This document shows, piece after piece, positions 39,464-49,711 of a DNA stretch of 64,000 bases. A program made the position numbers and the translations under genes. Under the pieces are notes generated by a model. It saw nothing but the letters and a program-made list of their open reading frames with translations. It had not been told where the DNA came from and searched no databases. Position 1 is the stretch's first letter. Every line of letters begins with the position of its first letter. Source of the DNA: Nitratidesulfovibrio sp. SRB-5 (GTDB taxonomy: Bacteria > Desulfobacterota > Desulfovibrionia > Desulfovibrionales > Desulfovibrionaceae); contig NZ_JAIOTY010000001.1 of the NCBI RefSeq assembly GCF_019931275.1, positions 434,001-498,000 of the forward strand, given 5' to 3'.

Positions 39464-40711
39464 ATGCAAGGTCTCAAGAAATCCATACTGGTCAGCCTGT
39501 GGTTCATGTTCCTGACCTTCCCGCTCATGGTCATCAGGATCGACAGCCTGAACGGGACCATCGACTGGCGGTGGGAGAACATGCTGGGCATGGGCGTGGG
39601 CTCGTTCGTGCTGTCCTTCGTGTGGCGGTTCATGCTGGCCCGCAAGGAAGCCGGGCGCGCCGCCGCCGCAGGCGGGGCCATGTCCGCGCGCGGGGCGTGG
39701 CTCGAACGCCTGCGCAGCGACCCCAAGGCCGCCGTGCCCGCCCTGGTGGTGGTGCTGGCCGCGTTCCTGGTGCTGCCGTGGGTGGTTTCCACCTACCAGA
39801 CCAACATCATGATTTCGGCGCTGCTCTACGTGATGCTGGGCCTTGGCCTGAACATCGTGGTGGGCCTTTCGGGCCAGCTGGTGCTGGGCTACGTGGCCTT
39901 CTACGCCGTGGGCGCGTACTCCTACGCCATCCTGAACAGCAACTTCGGCCTCGGCTTCTGGTCGGTGCTGCCCATCGGCGGGGCCATGGCCGCGCTGTTC
40001 GGCATCCTGCTGGGCTTTCCGGTGCTGCGCCTGCGCGGTGACTACCTGGCCATCGTCACCCTGGGCTTTGGCGAAATCATCCGCCTGGTGCTGGAAAACT
40101 GGAGCAGCTTCTCGCAAGGGCCCAGCGGCATCGCCAACATCGAGCGACCCGGCCTGCTGGGCATGCAGCTTTCGGTCAGCGACGCCACCACCTACATCTA
40201 TTATCTCATCCTGGCGGCGGTCATCGTCACCATCCTTGCGGTGACGCGCCTGAAGAACTCGCGCATCGGCCGCGCGTGGCAGGCCCTGCGCGAGGACGAG
40301 ATTGCCTGCCAGGCCATGGGCATCGACATCACCACCACCAAGCTCACCGCGTTCGCGCTGGGCGCGTGCTGGGCGGGCTTCGCGGGGGTCATCTTCGCGG
40401 CCAAGACCACCTTCATCAACCCGGCCAGCTTCACCTTCCTGGAATCGGCCATGGTGCTCGCCATGGTGGTTCTGGGGGGCATGGGCTCGGTCATCGGGGT
40501 TTCGGTGGGCGCGCTGGTGCTCATCCTGCTGCCCGAATACCTGCGCGCGTTCTCCGAGTACCGCATGCTCATCTTCGGCGCGACCATGGTGCTGATGATG
40601 GTCTTCCGCCCGCAGGGCCTCGTTTCGCCGGGGCGCACCAAGTACAACGTGCCCGACGCCCAAGGCGCCGGTGCTGACGCGGCGCGCCCCGCCGCCGGAG
40701 GCAACGCCTGA
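39464..40711 (+). CDS. livM: Branched-chain amino acid ABC transporter permease LivM
   Basis: 415 residues, membrane permease. The core ([40 protein letters not shown]) is the LivM family signature. It has an N-terminal extension of about 100 residues with extra hydrophobic segments, as in other LivM proteins with a leader domain. The ATG has GAGGAAAG upstream. Its TGA overlaps the livG ATG by one base. Confidence 0.96.
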   Translation: MQGLKKSILVSLWFMFLTFPLMVIRIDSLNGTIDWRWENMLGMGVGSFVLSFVWRFMLARKEAGRAAAAGGAMSARGAWLERLRSDPKAAVPALVVVLAAFLVLPWVVSTYQTNIMISALLYVMLGLGLNIVVGLSGQLVLGYVAFYAVGAYSYAILNSNFGLGFWSVLPIGGAMAALFGILLGFPVLRLRGDYLAIVTLGFGEIIRLVLENWSSFSQGPSGIANIERPGLLGMQLSVSDATTYIYYLILAAVIVTILAVTRLKNSRIGRAWQALREDEIACQAMGIDITTTKLTAFALGACWAGFAGVIFAAKTTFINPASFTFLESAMVLAMVVLGGMGSVIGVSVGALVLILLPEYLRAFSEYRMLIFGATMVLMMVFRPQGLVSPGRTKYNVPDAQGAGADAARPAAGGNA

Positions 40712-41515
40712 TGTCCGCAACCACCGCCAACGCGGCTGCCGCCGTTCTTGACGTCCGCTCCATTTCCATGAACTTCGGGGGCCTGCGCGCCCTGAACGAG
40801 GTTGACCTGCAAGTGCGCCAGGGCGAGATCGTGGCGCTCATCGGTCCCAACGGCGCGGGCAAGACCACGTTCTTCAACTGCATCACCGGCATCTACGTGC
40901 CCACCGAAGGCACCGTGCACGTGACCCCGCGCGACGGGCGCACCGTCACCGTCAACGGCCTGAAGGCCAGCCAGGTCACCGCGCTGGGCATGTCGCGCAC
41001 CTTCCAGAACATCCGTCTGTTCCCCACCATGAGCGTGCTGGAAAACGTGATGATCGGGCGCCACTGCCGCACCCGCGCGGGCATTCTGGGCGCGCTGCTG
41101 CGCGACCCCAGGACCCGCGCCGAGGAACAGCGCATCGTCGAGGAAAGCTACGCGCTGCTCAAGAGCGTGAACCTGCACCAGCACTACAAGGACGAGGCGC
41201 GCAACCTGCCCTACGGCGCCCAGCGCAGGCTGGAGATTGCCCGCGCGCTGGCCACGGAACCCTTCCTGCTGTGCCTCGACGAACCCGCTGCGGGCATGAA
41301 CCCGCAGGAAACCCACGAACTCAAGGAACTCGTCATCGAGATCCGCGAGCGCCACGAACTTTCCGTGCTGCTCATCGAGCACGACATGAGCATGGTCATG
41401 TCGCTGTCGGACCGCATCTACGTCATGGAGTACGGTTCGAAGATCGCCGAGGGCACCCCCGAGGAAGTGAGCAAGAATCCCAGGGTCATCAAGGCCTACC
41501 TGGGCGAGGAATCCC

Positions 41516-41523
<8 letters not shown>
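40711..41523 (+). CDS. livG: Branched-chain amino acid ABC transporter ATPase LivG
   Basis: 270 residues. Walker [12 protein letters not shown]-loop region [11 protein letters not shown], a signature segment [16 protein letters not shown] (the LivG variant of LSGGQ) and Walker [14 protein letters not shown] are all present. It energises LivHM together with LivF. GGAGG lies at the end of livM; it overlaps livF by eight bases. Confidence 0.97.
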
Positions 41524-42220
<697 letters not shown>

Positions 42221-42276
42221 CCGGGTAGGCAGGATACATGGCCCCGCACGCGGGGTTTGCACATTGCCTGGCGTGG

Positions 42277-42312
42277 GCGGTCCTTTCCGAAAGGGGAGGG
42301 CCGCTCTTTTTT
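42277..42312 (+). terminator. Terminator of the liv operon
   Basis: GCGGTCCTTTCC, loop GAAA, GGGGAGGGCCGC (one G-U pair), then TCTTTTTT. Confidence 0.9.
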
Positions 42313-42347
42313 GTCTGGCGGGACGGGGAAAGCGGCCTGTCGCGGAC

Positions 42348-42428
42348 CAGATCGGCCAAGCCGGCCAGATCGGCCAGGTCGGTACGGTCGGGCAGGTCGG
42401 CCATGTAGGTAAGGTCGGGCAGATACGG
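42348..42428. repeat. Degenerate 9-bp tandem repeat
   Basis: Nine consecutive 9-bp units with consensus CAGGTCGGC (for example CAGATCGGC, CAGGTCGGT, CAGGTCGGC). It lies in the noncoding region after the liv terminator. No gene is supported from here to 42648. Confidence 0.8.
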
Positions 42429-42648
42429 GCCAGATGCTTGACGATGCGTAGAGACGCATGACGACGCGTGGCGACGCGACAATACGCACACGGACTGCCG
42501 GGGCCGCCCGGTGGGAACGTGAACAGGGGCCACCGCCTCCGCCATGCGCAAAGGACGGACGGCCCCTGTAGCAGAAGCCCGCTGTTCGCAGCGCCGCCAT
42601 GGCACGGCCCCGCTCCTGGCGGACGTGGCCATGCCTGTTCGGTCGCGG

Positions 42649-42738
42649 TCAGGCGGGCAGCGGGCCGAGGAGAAGCGCCGTCAGCATGGCGCAGGCCATG
42701 ACTACGGCCACGGAGGTGCAGAGCAGGCGCATGGTCAT
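42649..42738 (-). CDS. Small membrane microprotein, coupled to nifV
   Basis: 29 residues: MTMRLLCTSVAVVMACAMLT then ALLLGPLPA, essentially one hydrophobic helix. Its ATG overlaps the nifV stop codon (ATGA), and AAGGGAGG lies just upstream inside the end of nifV, so it would be translated by coupling. A second ATG two codons in (42732) is possible. Function unknown; it could be chance, but the ribosome binding site and overlap argue for a real gene. Confidence 0.5.
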   Translation of the reverse strand: MTMRLLCTSVAVVMACAMLTALLLGPLPA

Positions 42739-44102
42739 GCCTCCCTTCCGGACGCCATCGGCACGGGGCCGAGCCGATGCGCACCGGTGTGGTCGGGGTG
42801 TCGGTGGGGGCCGGTTGCCGCACGATCTGTTGCGGGCATGCCGGTAACAACCTGGGCGGACTCTGGGCCGGATTGCGGGGGAATCCCGTTGGCGGGAAGG
42901 GCGCGGGCCTTTGCCTGTGCCGTGGGGGCGTGGCCGGTGATGTCCGGCTGCCTGCGCGGTTCGCGGTGCTTTCCGAGCTCCGCCACTTCCGCGAGCTCCG
43001 CCGGGGTCAGCGGGCGGCGCAGGGTGGCGGAAAGCTCGCGCACCGCCTCGACGATGGCGGGCAGTTCGTCCGGTGGCGGCAGGATGGAAAGCTCGGCCAG
43101 CGCGGCGGCAACGGCGCCTACGCCGCTTTTGCGCCCCACGCCCATGCGGCGGCTGTCGCCCACCAGTTCCGGGGGGAATGGTTCGAACAGGCTGGGGTCG
43201 CGCCGCACGCCATGGGCGTGCAGTCCGCTTTCCACGGCAAAGATGTCACGCCCGGCCACGGGCCAGTGGCGCGGCACGGACAGCGAGGCGGCCTGGGCCA
43301 CCTGGCCGCACAGCTCGCGCAGGGGCGCCAACTCGAACCTGGCCCTGCCGCGCACCACAAGGGCGGCGGCCAGTTCTTCAAGCCGGGCCACCCCGGCCCG
43401 CTCGCCAAGCCCCAGAACCGAAACGTCGGCGCAGTCCGCCCCGCATTCCAGCGCGGTGAGGGCGTTGGCTGTGGCCATGCCGCAGTCGTTGTGGAAATGG
43501 GTGCCAATGGATACCCGGCGCGCACGGGGGGCCGTGCCGTCCTGGCGGGCCCCTTCCAGTTCCGCGCGCAGCGCGCGCACCACGTCCGCCACCTCCAGCG
43601 GGGTGTACAGCCCCACCGTGTCGCTCAGGCGTACCCGGTGCGCCCCGTGCGCGGCGGCGTGGCGCGCCACGGCGAAGACGAAGGCCCGGTCCGCGCGCGA
43701 GGCGTCCTCCATGCCCACGGTGACGTGTTCGATGCCCAGCATGCGCGCCTCGGCCAGGGTGGCGGCCAGCAGGTCCAGCAGGGCGGGCCTGCCGATGCCC
43801 AGCCGCCGGGCCAGATGCGCGTCGGAAACGGGCACGCCCACGCATACCCGGCGTGCACCGCAGGCCACGGCGGCACGCAGGTCTTCGGGGCGGCAGCGGC
43901 ACCATGCGGCGGCGGCAAGGGCGGGGGCCACGCGGGCCGACAGGGCCAGCATGTCCGCAAGGTCGTCGCGTCCGGCCCAGCCCACCTCGACCTCGGGCAC
44001 GCCCACGGCGGCAAGGCCGCGCAGGACGCGCTCGCGGTCGGCCATGGACAGATAGGTGCCGAAGGACTGTTCTCCTTCGCGCAGGGTGGTGTCGAGCAGC
44101 AT
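42735..44102 (-). CDS. nifV: Homocitrate synthase (NifV-like)
   Basis: 455 residues of the DRE-TIM metallolyase family. The opening LLDTTLREGEQSFG, the metal-binding HFHND and HAHGV and the GLGERAGVARLEELA motif fit homocitrate synthase/isopropylmalate synthase-type enzymes, which condense acetyl-CoA with a 2-oxo acid. Next to nifH the likely product is homocitrate, the organic ligand of FeMo-co. NifV is usually about 380 residues; here a low-complexity Ala/Pro/His-rich tail of about 75 residues is added. The ATG has GGGAGG. It is divergent from nifH. Confidence 0.85.
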   Translation of the reverse strand: MLLDTTLREGEQSFGTYLSMADRERVLRGLAAVGVPEVEVGWAGRDDLADMLALSARVAPALAAAAWCRCRPEDLRAAVACGARRVCVGVPVSDAHLARRLGIGRPALLDLLAATLAEARMLGIEHVTVGMEDASRADRAFVFAVARHAAAHGAHRVRLSDTVGLYTPLEVADVVRALRAELEGARQDGTAPRARRVSIGTHFHNDCGMATANALTALECGADCADVSVLGLGERAGVARLEELAAALVVRGRARFELAPLRELCGQVAQAASLSVPRHWPVAGRDIFAVESGLHAHGVRRDPSLFEPFPPELVGDSRRMGVGRKSGVGAVAAALAELSILPPPDELPAIVEAVRELSATLRRPLTPAELAEVAELGKHREPRRQPDITGHAPTAQAKARALPANGIPPQSGPESAQVVTGMPATDRAATGPHRHPDHTGAHRLGPVPMASGREA

Positions 44103-44483
44103 GCGGCCTCCCTGAAGAATGGCGGAGCCGCCCCGACCTCTGGGTGGCGGCGGTGGAAGAGGGCGGGGCGGACATCCGCGTGAACCGGATGCGCCTTGGT
44201 ATGCATCGCGGATGCCAACCAGACCGCCCATGGCGACGCAGGCACGGCTCTTCCCTTCTCCGTGCCGGGCGTTTTCAGGAGCCGTGCGGTTCGCTCCCGG
44301 GAAGCGTGTCGCTGATTTCCCTTGTCATCCGGCATATTGCGCGCGCTGACACGGCGCCACATCCCTTCGTGCCGGTGCCCCGGCCCGCGCCGTACCCGCG
44401 TGCCGCAAATCCTGCCGTTGCCCCGCAGCACCCCTCTGGTTGTCCCCTCCATGCCCCGCTCCGACCCTGTCGGGAACAACGCA

Positions 44484-44501
44484 TTTGTCGCATGCGACAA
44501 A
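44484..44501. promoter_or_regulatory. Palindromic activator/repressor site upstream of nifH
   Basis: TTTGTCGCATGCGACAAA is a perfect 18-bp palindrome about 100 bp upstream of the -24 element. A degenerate copy, TGTCGCGTCCGACG, lies at 44518-44531, 32 bp (about three helical turns) away. It is not the NifA consensus TGT-N10-ACA. The binding protein is unknown. Confidence 0.55.
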
Positions 44502-44560
44502 ATGGTCGCTGCGTGCGTGTCGCGTCCGACGTGCGCGCCGATCGCCTGCTGCGTGAATAA

Positions 44561-45538
<978 letters not shown>

Positions 45539-45639
45539 GACCAACCGCCACGGCAGGCCTTGCTTCGCCAATGAGCGAAGCCTGCCCCGCAGACAGCCCC
45601 AAGCCGGGCCAACCCCACCCAATCTGAAGGAGAACGGCG

Positions 45640-45990
45640 ATGATGATCATGGTTCGTGCCATCGTGAGACCCGAAAAATCCGACGACGTTCTGGCCGCCC
45701 TCATGGCCGCGGGCTTTCCGGCCGTGACCAAGATGTCCGTGGCCGGGCGCGGCAAGCAGCGCGGCATCAAGATCGGCGAAATCACCTACGACGAAATTCC
45801 CAAGACCCTGCTGATCAGCGTGGTGAAGGCCAGCGAAAAGCAGTTCGTCATCGACACCATCATGGAAGCGGCCCGCACGGGCGCCAAGGGCGCCTTCGGC
45901 GACGGCAAGATCTTCGTCACCCCGGTTGAAGAGGTCTACACCATCAGCTCCGGCGTGAAGGAACCCGACATCGAGGAGGCCGCGGCATGA
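45640..45990 (+). CDS. nifI1: PII-family nitrogenase regulator NifI1
   Basis: 116 residues (GlnB family: VRAIVRPEKSDDVLAALMAAG, GDGKIFVTPVEEVYTI). NifI1 and NifI2 form a complex that in methanogens binds NifDK and switches nitrogenase off when 2-oxoglutarate is low; the nifH-I1-I2-D-K order here is the same. AAGGAG precedes the first of three nearby ATGs. It overlaps nifI2 by four bases. Confidence 0.96.
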   Translation: MMIMVRAIVRPEKSDDVLAALMAAGFPAVTKMSVAGRGKQRGIKIGEITYDEIPKTLLISVVKASEKQFVIDTIMEAARTGAKGAFGDGKIFVTPVEEVYTISSGVKEPDIEEAAA

Positions 45991-46361
45991 AGGAGATCAT
46001 GGCCGTAGTGCGCCTGAACAAGATGAACCAGACCAAGAAGGCTCTGACCGAGGCGGGCGTGAACGGCTTCTACGCCCACGAGGCCTTCGGCCGGGGCAAG
46101 GGGCTGGTCAGCAGCGACCTGCTGGAAGGCGCCAAGGAAGGGTTCGAAGAGGCCGTGGAACTGCTCGGTGAAAAGGGCAGGTTGTATTCCAAGCGCGTGG
46201 TCACCGTGGTGGTGCCCGACGACCAGGTCAGCGACGTGGTCGAGGCCCTGATCAAGGTGAACCAGACGGGCAAGCCCGGCGACGGCAAGATCTTCGTCAC
46301 CGCCGTTCCGGAAGCCCACCGTGTGAGAACCGCCGAGCACGGCGACAAGGCCATACTCTAG
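45987..46361 (+). CDS. nifI2: PII-family nitrogenase regulator NifI2
   Basis: 124 residues, the second nitrogenase-specific PII protein. It opens MKEIMAVVRLNKMNQTKKAL, with a longer T-loop region (AFGRGKGLVSSDLLEGAKEG), and ends with the GDGKIFVTAVPEAHRVRT segment. It pairs with NifI1 to control nitrogenase activity after translation. The ATGA overlap with nifI1 indicates coupled translation. nifD starts 18 bases later. Confidence 0.96.
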   Translation: MKEIMAVVRLNKMNQTKKALTEAGVNGFYAHEAFGRGKGLVSSDLLEGAKEGFEEAVELLGEKGRLYSKRVVTVVVPDDQVSDVVEALIKVNQTGKPGDGKIFVTAVPEAHRVRTAEHGDKAIL

Positions 46362-46379
46362 CGGTCAGGAGAGGACACC

Positions 46380-48014
46380 ATGGCACTGAAGCACAAGAGC
46401 ATCCCCGACGTCGCGACCGTCAAGGAAGAGCTGCTCAAGAAGTATCCCACCAAGGTCGCCCGCAAGCGCGCCAAGCAGATCGTCATCAACGACGTGAAGG
46501 ACGGCGACGTGGTGCCCGAGGTACAGGCCAACGTGCGCACCACGCCCGGCATCATCACCATGCGCGGCTGCACCTACGCGGGGTGCAAGGGCGTTATCCT
46601 TGGCCCCACCCGCGACATCGTGAACATCACCCACGGGCCCATCGGCTGCGGGTTCTATTCGTGGCTCACCCGCCGCAACCAGACCAAGGCGCCGCTGGAA
46701 TCGTCCGAAAACTTCATGCCCTACGCCTTCTCCACGGACATGCAGGACGAGGACATCATCTTCGGTGGTGAAAAGAAGCTGATCGCGGCCATCCAGGAGG
46801 CCTACGACACCTTCCACCCCAAGGCCATCGCCATTTTCGCCACCTGTCCCGTTGGCCTCATCGGCGACGACATCCACGCCGTGGCCCGCAAGATGAAGGA
46901 GAAGCTCGGCATCAACATCTTCGCCTTCAGCTGCGAAGGGTACAAGGGCGTCTCGCAGTCCGCGGGGCACCACATCGCCAACAACCAGATATTCACCCAC
47001 GTGGTGGGCGAGGACGATACCCCCAAGCTTGGCGAATACAAGATCAACATGCTGGGCGAGTACAACATCGGCGGTGATGCCTTTGAACTGGAACGCGTGC
47101 TGGAAAAGTGCGGCATCACCCTGGTGTCCACCTTCAGCGGCAACTCCACCTACGAGCATTTCGCCACCGCCCACCAGGCCGACCTGAACGCCGTCATGTG
47201 CCACCGTTCCATCAACTACGTGGCCGAAATGATGGAGACCAAGTACGGCATCCCGTGGATCAAGGTGAACTTCATCGGCGCCGAATCCTCTGCCAAGTCG
47301 CTGCGCAAGATCGCCCAGTACTTTGGCGACAAGAAGCTGATCGACCGGGTGGAAGAAGTCATCGCCGAAGAAATGCCCGCCGTGCATGCGGCCCTGGAAG
47401 ACGTGAAGCCCTTCACCGAAGGCAAGACGGCCATGCTGTTCGTGGGCGGCTCGCGCGCCCACCACTACCAGGACCTGTTCACCGAAATGGGCATGAAGAC
47501 CATCGCCGCCGGGTACGAATTCGCCCACCGCGACGACTACGAAGGCCGCAAGGTCATGCCCACCATCAAGGTGGATGCCGACAGCCGCAACATCGAGGAA
47601 ATCGAGGTCGCGCCCGATTCCACCCGCTTTGTCCCGCGCAAGTCCGACGAAGACCTGAAGCGCCTCGCCGAGGAAGGCTTCACCTTCAAGGATTACGAAG
47701 GGATGATGCCCCAGATGGAGTCCAACACCCTCGTCATCGACGACCTGAACCAGTACGAGGCCGACAAGCTGATCGAACTCCTGAAGCCCGACGTGTTCTG
47801 CGCGGGCATCAAGGAAAAGTTCTCGGTGCAGAAGATGGGCGTGCCCATGAAGCAGCTGCACAGCTACGACTACGGCGGACCCTATGCGGGCTTCAAGGGC
47901 GCGGTGAACTTCTACACGGAAATCAAGCGCCTGGTCACCAGCAAGGTCTGGAGCGACCTCAAGGCCCCCTGGGAAGAAAACCCCGAGCTCTCGGCAACCT
48001 ACGTCTGGGAATAA
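46380..48014 (+). CDS. nifD: Nitrogenase molybdenum-iron protein alpha chain
   Basis: 544 residues, with the internal extension typical of clostridial-type NifD. P-cluster cysteines lie in GCTYAGCKGV, GPIGCGFYSW and ATCPVGLIGDD. The FeMo-co ligands are the Cys in AVMCHRSINY (Cys275 of Azotobacter) and the His in KQLHSYDYGGPY (His442). Trp444 is replaced by Tyr and His451 by Ala. The substrate-channel His in SQSAGHHIAN is kept. AGGAG precedes the ATG. Confidence 0.98.
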   Translation: MALKHKSIPDVATVKEELLKKYPTKVARKRAKQIVINDVKDGDVVPEVQANVRTTPGIITMRGCTYAGCKGVILGPTRDIVNITHGPIGCGFYSWLTRRNQTKAPLESSENFMPYAFSTDMQDEDIIFGGEKKLIAAIQEAYDTFHPKAIAIFATCPVGLIGDDIHAVARKMKEKLGINIFAFSCEGYKGVSQSAGHHIANNQIFTHVVGEDDTPKLGEYKINMLGEYNIGGDAFELERVLEKCGITLVSTFSGNSTYEHFATAHQADLNAVMCHRSINYVAEMMETKYGIPWIKVNFIGAESSAKSLRKIAQYFGDKKLIDRVEEVIAEEMPAVHAALEDVKPFTEGKTAMLFVGGSRAHHYQDLFTEMGMKTIAAGYEFAHRDDYEGRKVMPTIKVDADSRNIEEIEVAPDSTRFVPRKSDEDLKRLAEEGFTFKDYEGMMPQMESNTLVIDDLNQYEADKLIELLKPDVFCAGIKEKFSVQKMGVPMKQLHSYDYGGPYAGFKGAVNFYTEIKRLVTSKVWSDLKAPWEENPELSATYVWE

Positions 48015-48035
48015 CGGGCAAGGAAGGGAAACGAC

Positions 48036-49412
48036 ATGCTGCTCAGACATACCCCGACGGAAATCAAGGAGCGCTCGGCGCTCAACATCAACCCGGCCAA
48101 GACCTGCCAGCCCATCGGCGCCATGTACGCGGGCCTGGGCATCAAGGGCTGCCTGCCGCACAGCCACGGCTCGCAGGGCTGCTGCGCCTACCACCGCAGC
48201 ACCCTGACCCGCCACTACAAGGAACCCGTGTCGGCGGCCACCAGCTCGTTCACCGAAGGCGCGTCCGTGTTCGGCGGCCAGGCCAACCTGTTGCAGGCCA
48301 TCGAGAACATCTTCTCGGTGTACGAACCGGAAATCATCGCGGTGCACACCACCTGCCTGTCCGAAACCATTGGCGACGACCTGAACCAGATCGTCGACAA
48401 GGCGGTGAAGGAAGGCAAGGTGCCCGCGGGCAAGCAGGTGATCTTTGCCTCCACGCCCAGCTACGTGGGTTCGCACGTCACCGGCTTCTCCAACATGGTC
48501 AAGGGCATGGTGAAGTGCCTGGCCGTTGCTTCCGGCAAGAAGAACGGCAAGGTCAACATCATCCCCGGCTGGGTGGAACCTGCGGACATGGAGGAGATCA
48601 AGCGCATCGCCGGCATGATCGGCGTGTCCTTCACCATGTTCCCCGACACCTCTGGCGTGCTCAACGGCCCGCTGACCGGCGAGTACCACATGTTCCCCGA
48701 TGCGGGCACCCCGGCAGAGGACATCCGCGCCGCGGGCGATGCCATCGGCACCCTGGCCCTTGGCGAATGGTGTTCCGCCGATGCGGCCCGCACCCTGGAT
48801 GCGCAGTGCAAGGTGCCCTGCCGGGTGCTGGACCTGCCCATCGGCCTGAAGGCCACCGACCGCTTCATCGACGCCCTGCGCACCGTGGCAGGCACCTCGG
48901 TGCCCGACACCGTGAACTTCGAACGCGGCCAGCTCATCGACGTCATTTCCGACTACCACCAGTACTTCTTCGGCAAGAAGGTGGCTCTGGTGGGCGACCC
49001 GGACCAGCTCATCGCGCTGACCGAGTTCCTGCTGACGCTCGACATGCAGCCCGTCCACGTGGTTACCGGCACGCCGGGCAAGAAGTTCGAGGCGCGCATC
49101 AGGGAACTGTGCGCGGGCAAGGGCTTTGACGTCAACGTGCGCGCCGCGGGCGACATGTTCCTGCTCCACCAGTGGATCAAGAACGAGCCCGTCGATCTCA
49201 TCATGGGCAACACCTACTGCAAGTACATCGCCCGTGACGAGGACATTCCCCACGTGCGCTTCGGCTTCCCCATCATGGACCGGGTGGGCCACCAGTACTT
49301 CCCGGTGACGGGGTACAAGGGCGGCATCCGGCTGATGGAAAAGATCCTGGGCGTCCTGCTCGACCGTGCCGACCGGGATGCGCCGGAAGAGAAGTTCGAA
49401 CTCGTCTACTAG
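48036..49412 (+). CDS. nifK: Nitrogenase molybdenum-iron protein beta chain
   Basis: 458 residues, the short clostridial-type beta chain lacking the N-terminal extension of Azotobacter NifK. P-cluster cysteines are visible in NPAKTCQPIGAMYA, HGSQGCCAYHRS and HTTCLSETIGDD. It pairs with NifD in the alpha2-beta2 tetramer. It lies 21 bp after nifD. A dispersed hairpin repeat starts directly at its stop codon and fills most of the 300-bp gap before the next gene. Confidence 0.98.
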   Translation: MLLRHTPTEIKERSALNINPAKTCQPIGAMYAGLGIKGCLPHSHGSQGCCAYHRSTLTRHYKEPVSAATSSFTEGASVFGGQANLLQAIENIFSVYEPEIIAVHTTCLSETIGDDLNQIVDKAVKEGKVPAGKQVIFASTPSYVGSHVTGFSNMVKGMVKCLAVASGKKNGKVNIIPGWVEPADMEEIKRIAGMIGVSFTMFPDTSGVLNGPLTGEYHMFPDAGTPAEDIRAAGDAIGTLALGEWCSADAARTLDAQCKVPCRVLDLPIGLKATDRFIDALRTVAGTSVPDTVNFERGQLIDVISDYHQYFFGKKVALVGDPDQLIALTEFLLTLDMQPVHVVTGTPGKKFEARIRELCAGKGFDVNVRAAGDMFLLHQWIKNEPVDLIMGNTYCKYIARDEDIPHVRFGFPIMDRVGHQYFPVTGYKGGIRLMEKILGVLLDRADRDAPEEKFELVY

Positions 49413-49627
49413 GGCGTGTGGTCACGAGCGTCCTTTTGCCCTCTGCCTGACCGACCCGAAGGGCGCGAAGCGTGCCCGTTGGGCGAGCTTGCGAGCCCCA
49501 CGGACATCGAGCGCAAAGCGGTCAGAACAAGTTTTTATTCCGGTCACGTACGGGAAGAGTACGCTCCCTCCGTAAAAAATTGTTCTTCCTTGGCAGAGCA
49601 CAAAAATCCTGCTCGTGACGACACACC
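49413..49627 (+). repeat. Dispersed post-stop hairpin repeat, copy 5 (nifK-NifB-like)
   Basis: The largest copy, starting at the base after the nifK stop. Outer arms GGTCACGAGC/GCTCGTGAC; inner CCTTTTGCCCTCTGCC/GGCAGAGCACAAAAA. The loop has CCGGTCACGTAC, GGGAAGA, GTACGCTCCC. A module of about 70 bp (GTTGGGCGAGCTTGCGAGCC and flanks) is inserted in the left arm and recurs in copies 4 and 6. Confidence 0.8.
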
Positions 49628-49711
49628 AAGCACCCGCATCCTTTCCGCCCGGCGCCGTTTGACACCACACGGAGCCACCCGGCGCCGGGCGGAGAACCCC
49701 ACGGAGACACC

